Below, one piece after another: positions 1 to 5,295 of a stretch of 5,843 bases of DNA. Made by a program: the position numbers and the translations under genes. Within the stretch, counting starts at the first letter, position 1, and every line of letters starts with the position of its first letter. The stretch comes from Myxococcota bacterium. Lineage in GTDB: Bacteria; Myxococcota; UBA4151. Under the pieces are notes generated by a model, which did no database searches, was not told the DNA's origin, and saw only the letters and a program-made list of their open reading frames with translations. The stretch covers positions 1-5,843 of the forward strand of contig JAPKCE010000140.1 of assembly GCA_028823075.1 (NCBI GenBank), written 5' to 3'.

Positions 1-74
1 CTGCCCAGCAGGGATTCGAACCCCGGACCTAGTGATTAACAGTCACCCGCTCTAACCAGCTGAGCTACTGGGCA
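1..74 (-). tRNA. tRNA-Asn (anticodon GTT)
   Basis: Read on the minus strand, the sequence folds into a full cloverleaf. The 7-bp acceptor stem is TGCCCAG/CTGGGCA. The D-stem is GCTC/GAGC. The anticodon stem GGTGA/TCACT closes the loop CTGTTAA, whose anticodon GTT reads Asn codons. The T-arm is CGGGG-TTCGAAT-CCCTG, with one G-T pair. The discriminator base is G at position 1. Whether CCA is encoded cannot be seen, because the 3' end lies exactly at the window edge. The gene is divergent from the lipoprotein gene. Confidence 0.97.
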
Positions 75-86
75 TCAACCGTCGCC

Positions 87-115
87 CACCTACGTAGCCG
101 ATTTGGTGCTGTCAA
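87..115 (-). promoter_or_regulatory. Candidate promoter of tRNA-Asn
   Basis: The minus strand carries a perfect -35 hexamer TTGACA at 115-110. Seventeen bases on is a poor -10 match, TAGGTG, at 92-87. Transcription would start near base 80, just ahead of the tRNA 5' end at 74, which is a sensible layout for a tRNA promoter. The -35 match and geometry support the call. The weak -10 keeps it tentative. Confidence 0.4.
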
Positions 116-340
116 CGGTGATACGAGGACATGCTAATTTTTGCTTTGGTCTGGGAGCGCGAGCAGACGCGATAAAGCCAGAACCGCCCCCCCTTATCGA
201 ACCCACTGTTTTGCCAAAACAGAGCAATGACCGGCCGACCGAGTTAAGACCTAGGGCCGCGGCAAATTATGACCCAAAAGCCTCCAGCACCTTGAAAATA
301 TCTAAAGCAGTCTCTAGTTCAACCGCTCACAGCCCAAACC

Positions 341-344
341 GGAG
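341..344 (+). promoter_or_regulatory. Ribosome binding site fixing a TTG start
   Basis: GGAG lies six bases before the TTG at 351. No in-frame ATG or GTG precedes the lipobox, and TTG is the only start that gives a complete lipoprotein signal peptide. The site therefore decides the start. Confidence 0.7.
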
Positions 345-350
345 CCCCCC

Positions 351-1757
351 TTGAAATCTTTCTCTTCCCTATGGTTACTCTGCCTCTTCTCCCTGGGCGC
401 CTGCGCCGGAACCAACGGTACAAACGGCGTCGACGGACAGAGTTGTCAGACTAGCGCCAACGACGACGGCACCTTCACAATCACCTGCCCCGGCAGCGAG
501 CCCATCACCCTGCACAATGGCAACGATGGCAGCAACGGTAGCGACGCCGACCCCTGCCAGGCCGTCGACAATGGCGATGGCACCTACACCATCACCTGCC
601 CCGGCAGCGAGCCCTTCACCGTCACCAACGGTACCGATGGTGCTAATGGCGCAGACGGAGCCAACGGCGTTGACGGCGAAAACGGCGAAAACGGCGAAAA
701 CGGCGCTGACGGCGCTGACGGCGAAAATGGTGCAAACGGCGAAAACGGCGCTGACGGCGAAAATGGCGCAAACGGCGAAAATGGTGCTGACGGCGAAAAC
801 GGCGCTGACGGCGAAAATGGTGCAAACGGCGAAAACGGCACCAACGGCGTTGGTTGCACCGCCACCAACAACGGTGACGGTACCCTGACCATCCAATGCG
901 GTGACGGGCCCGCGATCACCATCGCCATTCCGCATTGCGGCAACGAACTCATCGAAGCTGGCGAAGCTTGCGACGACGGTAACGAACTTGACACGGACGC
1001 CTGTGTCAGCTGCCAAACCGCTAGCTGCGGTGACGGCTTCGTGCACGCTGGCGAAGAAGCTTGCGACGACGGTAACCAGGTCAACAACGACGCTTGCAAC
1101 AACGCCTGTGAAATCGGCCCGATTGAACCGACCCTCTCCTTTACTAACGAAGCAGGGACGACGGCGATGGGCGTGACCTACGACGGCAGCCGCTACTGGT
1201 CCTGCTCGGGCGGCAGCTCGAACGGCGAGCGCCTGGTGGCACAATCGGCCGATGGCGGCGTCCTCTTCACCCGAGCTTTGTCGGTGGATTACCGCAGCAT
1301 CTTCACCGCGGTTGCCGGCCAGGGCCCTGTCCTCGCCCGGGGCTATAACAGCAGAGTTATCAAGCAACTGGCTCAAGATACGTGGTCCTGGTCCGATCTG
1401 GTGACCCTTAATGGCGGCAACCTCGACAGCCAATCTGCGGTGGTCTTTGACGCCGCCGAGCAACAATACGTTGCGATCGACAATGATGTGGTCAACCGCT
1501 GGAACGCTCAAGGTGTTTTCCAAGATACGGTGGCACTTACCGACGCCAGTGGCGGCCGAGCTCTCGCCGTGCTCGGCGGCTATTATTACACCCTGAGCAC
1601 TAACGTGATCTCACGCTGGAACCGCAGCGGCCAGCGCCTGGCTCAGTTCGAACTCAGCCTTAATGCCGGCTCCAACTACAGCTTTTCCGAAGCCAACGGC
1701 ATGTTCTGGCTGGAGCGCTCGGGCACCCACTACGGCTTCACCTTGCCGGCGCCCTAA
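351..1757 (+). CDS. Secreted collagen-like lipoprotein with myxobacterial Cys-rich repeats
   Basis: This 468-residue protein starts at TTG behind GGAG. Residues 1-18 form a lipoprotein signal peptide: K2, a hydrophobic core, and the lipobox L15-G-A-C18. There is no Asp after C18, so sorting to the outer membrane or surface is inferred. Next come two Cys-bracketed beta modules (residues 32-57 and 69-94, core DGTxTITCPGSEP). A Gly-X-Y tract of 24 uninterrupted triplets follows (94-165), then a third, divergent Cys module (169-194). Two copies of the CxxxxxExGExCDDGN...DxC Cys-rich repeat (DUF4215/TIGR02232 type) occupy 196-221 and 226-253. The C-terminal 210 residues contain repeated segments such as DVVNRWNAQG (379-388) and NVISRWNRSG (418-427), suggesting beta-propeller blades. 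There is no lysine or arginine between K2 and R281. A role as a cell-surface stalk carrying a propeller head is inference, and no ligand or enzymatic residues are evident. It converges with the nucleotidyltransferase gene, 27 bases away. Confidence 0.92.
   Translation: MKSFSSLWLLCLFSLGACAGTNGTNGVDGQSCQTSANDDGTFTITCPGSEPITLHNGNDGSNGSDADPCQAVDNGDGTYTITCPGSEPFTVTNGTDGANGADGANGVDGENGENGENGADGADGENGANGENGADGENGANGENGADGENGADGENGANGENGTNGVGCTATNNGDGTLTIQCGDGPAITIAIPHCGNELIEAGEACDDGNELDTDACVSCQTASCGDGFVHAGEEACDDGNQVNNDACNNACEIGPIEPTLSFTNEAGTTAMGVTYDGSRYWSCSGGSSNGERLVAQSADGGVLFTRALSVDYRSIFTAVAGQGPVLARGYNSRVIKQLAQDTWSWSDLVTLNGGNLDSQSAVVFDAAEQQYVAIDNDVVNRWNAQGVFQDTVALTDASGGRALAVLGGYYYTLSTNVISRWNRSGQRLAQFELSLNAGSNYSFSEANGMFWLERSGTHYGFTLPAP
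444..632 (+). repeat. Two tandem Cys-bracketed beta modules in the lipoprotein
   Basis: The units at 444-521 and 555-632 each encode Cys, about 13 residues, Cys-PGSEP, a Thr-rich strand, then Asn-Gly. They share almost identical DNA around the codons for ITCPGSEP. A third, diverged unit with Cys-13-Cys spacing lies at 855-932, on the far side of the Gly-X-Y tract. The paired cysteines may form a disulfide in each module (inferred). Confidence 0.75.
630..848 (+). repeat. Collagen-like Gly-X-Asn/Asp codon repeat
   Basis: Twenty-four perfect 9-base codon triplets encode Gly-X-Y, where X is A, E, T or V and Y is only Asp or Asn. A higher-order 36-bp unit encodes GEN-GAN-GEN-GAD and occurs at 720-755 and 756-791. 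An 18-bp half unit (792-809) follows, then a near-copy ending GTN (810-845). Codons within units are nearly identical (ggc gaa aac, ggc gct gac), which indicates recent tandem duplication. The tract contains no proline. Confidence 0.9.
936..1112 (+). repeat. Two tandem Cys-rich (DUF4215-type) repeats
   Basis: Two adjacent modules encode Cys-Gly ... Gly-Glu ... Cys-Asp-Asp-Gly-Asn ... Asp-x-Cys ... Cys. Their DNA is almost the same at 957-983 and 1047-1076, apart from a 3-base insertion (one extra Glu codon) in the second copy. This points to a recent in-frame duplication. The module is typical of myxobacterial and related surface proteins. Confidence 0.85.
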
Positions 1758-1784
1758 GCTGGGCTAAATGGGGTTGAGCGCCCA

Positions 1785-2711
1785 TCACGCACGAAAACGT
1801 CGCAGCATCATCGCCAACGAATTAGTGCTTTGTTTAAAAGGGCGACGACTGCCGCCGAGCAGGGCCAATAGGCCGCCGTAGCGCACCAACAACTGCTCGG
1901 AATTACGCATCAGCAAACGCCCCTGCAAATGTTTGAGGATTTGCGCCGGAAAGCCTCGGGCGTAGCGATGCAAAGCAAACCTGCGACAGGCCTTGCGCTC
2001 TTGCTCAGGGCTGAGTCGCTGTTGCAAAGCTTCCAGCTCCCAAATCCTCCGTAAACGGTTGGCTGGGGCCTCGATTAAGGCCTCGATCAAGGCGATGCCA
2101 TAATCATCTTCGGGCGAAGGTACGAACAGGCCGCTCGCTTGCGAAACGCGCCCTGCAAGCAGGCGCTCTTGCAGTTCGTGCCCCTCGGCGTGAAAGGGGC
2201 TCGGCGCCAAATGAACGTCGAGCTCGATGCGAAGCCCGCGATTCATTAGAATATGCCGTGTGCTGCGGTTTTTGTCGCCGCGCTGAGGGTCAACAGCAAA
2301 ACCAGGCTCGGCGCACAGAGCCGCTGCGAAATCCGGCCAGTGACTCGCTTTTATGTACAAGTCCACGTCGCCGCAAAGGCGCTCAGGAAGAACGGGATCA
2401 GCTAGCCTTGCTGCGCCCCTGGCAGCCAACCAGGGAAAACCAAAGCTGTTGAGAATCTCGCTGAGTTCGGCGAGCGCCGGCTCGAAAGCTAAATTCTGAA
2501 TACGCACCGAGCGCAAACGCTGGGCCCACGGCTCAGGCAGAGATTCACCGCGCTTCGATGCCATGCCAGCCAGCGGTGCCGCCAATTGATGCGACAGCGC
2601 CAAATCATAGTACGGGTACAAATCGCAGAGTTGAGCCTCACCCCGCCTAAAATCCTCAAATAAAGCCCGAGTTTGAGCGCCGACCCGAGGCGGAACCCAA
2701 GCAGGTTTCAC
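1785..2711 (-). CDS. Nucleotidyltransferase family protein (PF14907-type)
   Basis: This 308-residue protein resembles the uncharacterised nucleotidyltransferase family (NTP_transf_5) of the Pol-beta-like superfamily. The visible core is R98-G-A-A-R followed by CGDVDLYI (113-120), whose D115 and D117 are the expected metal-binding pair. IELDVH (162-167) could supply the third carboxylate (E163 or D165). The C-terminal helical part contains the PSPEDDYGIALIEAL segment (198-212) and W224-E-L-E, as is usual in this family. It starts at GTG (2711-2709), which overlaps the TGA of the upstream deaminase as GTGA, so translational coupling is likely. An AAGGA lies 15 bases upstream, too far to be a strong site. 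The next in-frame Met (residue 50) would remove the N-terminal region and is less likely. Family members often sit near polysaccharide genes, but none are seen here, so the substrate is unknown. Confidence 0.82.
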   Translation of the reverse strand: MKPAWVPPRVGAQTRALFEDFRRGEAQLCDLYPYYDLALSHQLAAPLAGMASKRGESLPEPWAQRLRSVRIQNLAFEPALAELSEILNSFGFPWLAARGAARLADPVLPERLCGDVDLYIKASHWPDFAAALCAEPGFAVDPQRGDKNRSTRHILMNRGLRIELDVHLAPSPFHAEGHELQERLLAGRVSQASGLFVPSPEDDYGIALIEALIEAPANRLRRIWELEALQQRLSPEQERKACRRFALHRYARGFPAQILKHLQGRLLMRNSEQLLVRYGGLLALLGGSRRPFKQSTNSLAMMLRRFRA

Positions 2712-3184
2712 TGTTTCGCCCGAGGATCCTTCGGCCCTTCATGCGGCTCCACCTCAACCCCGTGTGCGGTCAAATAGTCGACCCCGTTGGCGCCGGCATA
2801 ACCGCCGTCGACGATCAGCACTTTGGCGATGCCACTGTGATGAATGAGTTTTGCGCACATCATGCAAGGTTCACCGGTGACGATGAGCCAGGCGTCCAAC
2901 GTACGCACTCCGTTACGCGCCGCGTTGCAGATCAAATTCGATTCCGCATGATGGCAGCCAATCTCCATGCGCGTGCCGGACTCAACCTTTTGCAGATCAC
3001 GATTGCAGACCTCACCGCCGCAAAGCCGGCCGCCGCCTCGCGGCCCGCCGTTGTAGCCATCGGCGAGCACCACATTCGACTTCGGCTCAACCAGCATGGC
3101 GCCAAATTTACGCCTCGGGCAATTGCTCGCACGCGACAAAGTTAGACATTGTTCAATACGAATCGAGATATGTTTGGGCTTCAC
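2708..3184 (-). CDS. dCMP deaminase / cytidine deaminase-family zinc enzyme
   Basis: The product is 158 residues, a typical length for dCMP deaminase or ComEB-like proteins. Numbered from the GTG start, it has CPRRKFGA (22-29), GYNG (43-46), the catalytic HAE motif (79-81) and the zinc motif P-C107-M-M-C110. H79, C107 and C110 would bind the catalytic zinc and E81 would act in proton transfer. C55, C60 and C77 could form a second, structural zinc site, as in some dCMP deaminases (inferred). The predicted reaction is dCMP to dUMP, feeding dTMP synthesis. Substrate specificity cannot be proved from motifs alone, and a related free-nucleoside or tRNA-type activity remains possible but is less similar. 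A TTG three bases upstream (3187) is also open, but AGGGAG is only 2 bases from it and 5 bases from the GTG, so GTG is preferred. The stop overlaps the nucleotidyltransferase start. Confidence 0.88.
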   Translation of the reverse strand: MKPKHISIRIEQCLTLSRASNCPRRKFGAMLVEPKSNVVLADGYNGGPRGGGRLCGGEVCNRDLQKVESGTRMEIGCHHAESNLICNAARNGVRTLDAWLIVTGEPCMMCAKLIHHSGIAKVLIVDGGYAGANGVDYLTAHGVEVEPHEGPKDPRAKQ

Positions 3185-3322
3185 CAAAACTCCCTGGCGC
3201 CAAAGTCAGCGGCGCCCTGTCTCGTTAGGCGGCTAAGCGAAGGATGAAAAGAGGCAGCGAAAAAGGTAACGTACCAGGCCTTGCTGAGCTAGACGCCTTT
3301 CACCACCAAAACCGAGGATAAG
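3185..3322. other. Divergent intergenic region between the deaminase gene and apaG
   Basis: This 138-base region must carry promoters for both divergent units, but I see no convincing -35/-10 pair on either strand. It holds two GGCGCC palindromes, at 3196-3201 and 3212-3217. It also holds a 25-codon open frame (3244-3321) that ends one base before the apaG start. The apaG ribosome binding site is GAGG at 3314-3317, five bases before the ATG. Confidence 0.5.
3190..3195 (-). promoter_or_regulatory. Ribosome binding site of the deaminase gene
   Basis: AGGGAG on the minus strand (3195-3190) is followed by five bases and then GTG at 3184-3182. The competing TTG at 3187 would leave only two bases, so this site favours the GTG start. 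Confidence 0.65.
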
Positions 3323-3700
3323 ATGAGCGATTCAGGCCTAGAGATTAGCGTCCATGCCCATTACCTTGCCGGACATTCCGACCCAAGCGCCAAACGTTGG
3401 TTTTTTGCCTACCGCGTGCGCATTATCAACCAGGGTCCCTTTGCCGCAAAAGTCCAGCGGCGCCACTGGATCATCACCAACGCTGTCGGCGAGACCGAAG
3501 AGATCGAGGGTGAAGGGATCATCGGTGCCACCCCTTGGCTTCCGCCCTCGGCGGCCTTTGAATACACCAGCTACTGCCCGTTGAGCACGCCGTCGGGCAT
3601 GATGCGTGGCGCTCTGGTTTGCAGCCGTGATAATGGTGAAACCTTCAGCGTCACGATCCCCCCTTTTGACCTGCTCAGCGCAGAGGTCTTGCTTAACTAG
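3323..3700 (+). CDS. apaG: ApaG family protein
   Basis: The product is 125 residues, the usual ApaG length, with the single-domain immunoglobulin-like (fibronectin type III-like) beta fold expected of this family. Diagnostic segments appear in order: FFAYRVRIINQG (27-38), RRHWIITNAVG (46-56), GEGIIGATPWLPP (63-75), YTSYCPLSTPSGMMRG (81-96) and IPPFDLL (112-118). ApaG was named for an association with Co2+ resistance and Mg2+ efflux in enterobacteria. Its biochemical role is unsettled, and the same domain occurs in eukaryotic F-box and PDIP38 proteins. The ATG is preceded by GAGG with five-base spacing. In enterobacteria apaG sits beside ksgA and apaH, but neither is present here. Instead it leads a short operon with the PhnA-like gene 14 bases downstream. 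Confidence 0.95.
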   Translation: MSDSGLEISVHAHYLAGHSDPSAKRWFFAYRVRIINQGPFAAKVQRRHWIITNAVGETEEIEGEGIIGATPWLPPSAAFEYTSYCPLSTPSGMMRGALVCSRDNGETFSVTIPPFDLLSAEVLLN

Positions 3701-3714
3701 CGAAGGTTATTTTG

Positions 3715-4086
3715 ATGGCCAAAGGAAAACAAAAACACAAAGCCCATGTCGATGCGGTCAACCTGCTCGGCAAGGACCTGGCGCGCCGCGCCGGGCGTTC
3801 CTGTGAACTTTGCGACAAACGCGACGATTGCCGAGCCCACGAAACGAACCCCGACAAAGCGCCTGAGCTCGATACTTTATTACTGCTCTGCGCGAGTTGT
3901 CGCGAGCTTCTCGCCCGCCCGGGAAAAGTCCCGTCAAATCACCTGCGCTTCGTCGCCAACCACTGCTGGACCGATCTCGCACCCTTGCGCCAAATCGTCG
4001 TACAACTGCTCGAACCGCTGAGCGACGACTGGGCTCAAGAAGCCATGGAACAACTGCAAATGATGGCGGTTTCCGAGATCGACTAA
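3715..4086 (+). CDS. Small PhnA-like zinc-ribbon protein
   Basis: This 123-residue soluble protein has two CxxC knuckles, C30-ELC33 and C59-ASC62, spaced to bind one zinc, plus extra cysteines C39 and C84. The order is a Lys-rich N-terminus, LLGKDLARRAGRSCELC, a charged linker, LLLLCASCRELL, then a helical tail with CWTDLAP and DDWAQEAMEQL. This matches my recollection of the proteobacterial PhnA N-terminal zinc-ribbon domain, which is also found in stand-alone proteins. Despite the name, a role in phosphonate use is not supported. HNH-nuclease-like knuckles are an alternative reading, but no HNH catalytic motif is visible. The ATG at 3715 is chosen over a TTG at 3712, with GAAGG (3702-3706) 8 bases upstream. 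It lies 14 bases after apaG, probably co-transcribed, and its TAA overlaps the methyltransferase stop on the other strand. Confidence 0.72.
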   Translation: MAKGKQKHKAHVDAVNLLGKDLARRAGRSCELCDKRDDCRAHETNPDKAPELDTLLLLCASCRELLARPGKVPSNHLRFVANHCWTDLAPLRQIVVQLLEPLSDDWAQEAMEQLQMMAVSEID

Positions 4087-4100
4087 GGAGTAAACCTTAG
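4083..4100. terminator. Perfect inverted repeat at the convergent gene ends
   Basis: CTAAGG-agtaaa-CCTTAG is a perfect 6-bp stem with a 6-base loop. It contains the TAA of the PhnA-like gene and, on the other strand, the TAG and last codons of the methyltransferase. It could act as a weak bidirectional hairpin. There is no T-run on either side, so classic intrinsic termination is doubtful. Confidence 0.35.
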
Positions 4101-5153
4101 GAAGCGGAAATCCCCCAAGCCATCGAGGCGCTTACGAGTCACCGTCTGAGCATGGTCGCCAAGCTCGATGGTCACAAAACGGCGTTGCATCTTGATCGCC
4201 ACCGCAGCGCTGGTTCCCGAGCCAGCAAAAGGGTCTAGAATCCAATCACCTGGCTGAGTCGAGAGCTGCAAACAGCGCTCCAGCAACTTTTCCGGTTTTT
4301 TTGAATGGCGAAAAGCCACGCCGCCCTCTTTGTTCAAATTGATGGTGCTTAAATCGCTCCAGAGATCGCCCAAGGGCTCGTCGAGATGATCGCTCAAGAA
4401 GAGCATCTGCTTGTCGTCCCAGGCGATATATTGGCGGCCTTGAGGTGAAGTTAAAGGGCGAATTCCCCGACCCTTGTCGGCGGCCACAAAAGCATTGTTC
4501 GTGCGATAAACTAAGCTTTTAGAATGCTCGATCTTGAGTGCCAAAAGGGCAGCCTCTGCCCCCTCGACTCCAGGCTCCCAACCCCAAAGCTCGGCCGCCG
4601 CTTGGCGCACCGGCTGCAACTGCCAAGCGCTAACATCATCATCTCGATTGAGCAGCACCTGCGTGTAATATTTGCAATAGCGCACAAGGCTCGCAGGAGT
4701 CTTAGGCAAACGCAGGTTACAAAGCAGCGAATCCGGCCCAACAGCAACGATGAGCAGGTGCTCTTTGAGCTTGGGTAAGCGAGACGCAGCGTGGTTCATC
4801 TTAACACCACTAAGCTCGCTCATCTTAACAACGACATGATTGATAATCCGACGTTCTTGACGCTCTAGAATCATCAACACACTGCCCAATTCCCGCTCGT
4901 CGATCTGAATCATGACCACAGCATCGGGGCGCATCAGAGGCCAAAGCGCCAACAAGCGTTCGCCGAAAAATTCACGCCAACCGCTGGAGGACATCGAATC
5001 GTCATAGGCGCCAGCCTTGCGCGAGCCGGTGTTGTAAGGCGGGTCGAGGTAGGCCAGCGCAAAGCGTTGCGAATAACCCGCTTGCAAGGCGCGCATGACC
5101 TGTAAATTATCACCCCAAACGAGGAGGTTGTCCTGGCAATTGGCTAGCTTCAT
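4083..5153 (-). CDS. Site-specific DNA methyltransferase, beta class (type III Mod-like), solitary
   Basis: The 356-residue product is an S-adenosylmethionine-dependent amino-methyltransferase predicted to modify adenine N6 or cytosine N4 in DNA. The catalytic motif IV D37-PPYNTG comes first and the cofactor-binding motif I D307-PFAGSGT comes last, which is the beta-class order. GDNLQVM (14-20) precedes motif IV. The C-terminal run KKPEKLLERCLQLSTQPGDWILD (285-307) leads into motif I, as in type III Mod proteins. The middle (about 105-265) probably carries target recognition. It is much shorter than a full type III Mod subunit (commonly 550-650 residues). No restriction or Res gene is in view on either side, so a solitary enzyme is inferred. 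The start is ATG with no strong Shine-Dalgarno sequence. It is divergent from korA and convergent with the PhnA-like gene. Confidence 0.92.
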   Translation of the reverse strand: MKLANCQDNLLVWGDNLQVMRALQAGYSQRFALAYLDPPYNTGSRKAGAYDDSMSSSGWREFFGERLLALWPLMRPDAVVMIQIDERELGSVLMILERQERRIINHVVVKMSELSGVKMNHAASRLPKLKEHLLIVAVGPDSLLCNLRLPKTPASLVRYCKYYTQVLLNRDDDVSAWQLQPVRQAAAELWGWEPGVEGAEAALLALKIEHSKSLVYRTNNAFVAADKGRGIRPLTSPQGRQYIAWDDKQMLFLSDHLDEPLGDLWSDLSTINLNKEGGVAFRHSKKPEKLLERCLQLSTQPGDWILDPFAGSGTSAAVAIKMQRRFVTIELGDHAQTVTRKRLDGLGDFRFLRFTP

Positions 5154-5295
5154 AAGCGCCGATTAGCGCCATTACCGCGCATTTTACCAGCGCTTTAGTA
5201 TCGCAAAAAATGCTGTGTGTCGGTGGTGGTCTTCGCGCAGGTAAACCGTTATAGCGCCCCCGCGAGCGCTTAATCTGAGCTCGACAGGAGATTTT
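5154..5295. promoter_or_regulatory. Divergent regulatory region between the methyltransferase gene and korA
   Basis: This 142-base region serves two divergent genes. Next to the methyltransferase start, AGCGCC recurs at 5155-5160 and 5165-5170, a 10-base period. More AGCGC-type words follow at 5189-5194, 5253-5258 and 5265-5270, and AGCGC (5253-5257) pairs with GCGCT (5266-5270). On the minus strand, TAAAAT (5186-5181) is a fair -10 for the methyltransferase, but its -35 is poor. Ahead of korA, TATAGC (5250-5255) is a weak -10 candidate. AGGAG at 5286-5290 is the korA ribosome binding site. Confidence 0.45.

Larger units (their letters stand above)
75..350. other. Non-coding spacer between tRNA-Asn and the lipoprotein gene
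   Basis: The left part holds the candidate tRNA promoter. The right part must hold the lipoprotein promoter. A TTGAAA at 292-297 is a possible -35, but the hexamer 17 bases later (TAGTTC, 315-320) is a poor -10, so I do not call it. An 83-codon open frame across 103-354 starts at TTG without a Shine-Dalgarno site, has no recognisable domain and is Pro/Ser-rich, so I treat it as chance. No hairpin followed by a T-run was seen. Confidence 0.5.

Noticed and set aside
1..74. tRNA gene as an integration site of a genomic island
   Set aside because: No integrase or direct repeat of the tRNA 3' end is visible, and the tRNA 3' end faces out of the window.
103..354. 83-codon plus-strand frame whose TGA overlaps the lipoprotein TTG
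   Set aside because: It starts at TTG with no ribosome binding site, has no recognisable domain, and overlaps the likely tRNA promoter. The overlap with the next start appears coincidental.
584..1102. Minus-strand Ser/Pro/Phe-rich repeat frame
   Set aside because: This is another reading of the same 9-base repeats, with no Shine-Dalgarno site or family resemblance.
375..1523. Long minus-strand open frame opposite the lipoprotein gene, 382 codons
   Set aside because: It is a shadow of the Gly-X-Y codon repeats. It gives a low-complexity Ala/Val/Phe product with no domain, while the plus strand has a signal peptide, lipobox and recognised modules.
1758..1784. Possible terminator between the convergent lipoprotein and nucleotidyltransferase genes
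   Set aside because: Only a GGGC/GCCC pairing with a bulge can be drawn, and there is no T-run.
2741..3145. Plus-strand 134-codon frame opposite the deaminase gene
   Set aside because: The minus strand carries intact HAE and PCxxC zinc motifs. The plus frame has no recognisable features.
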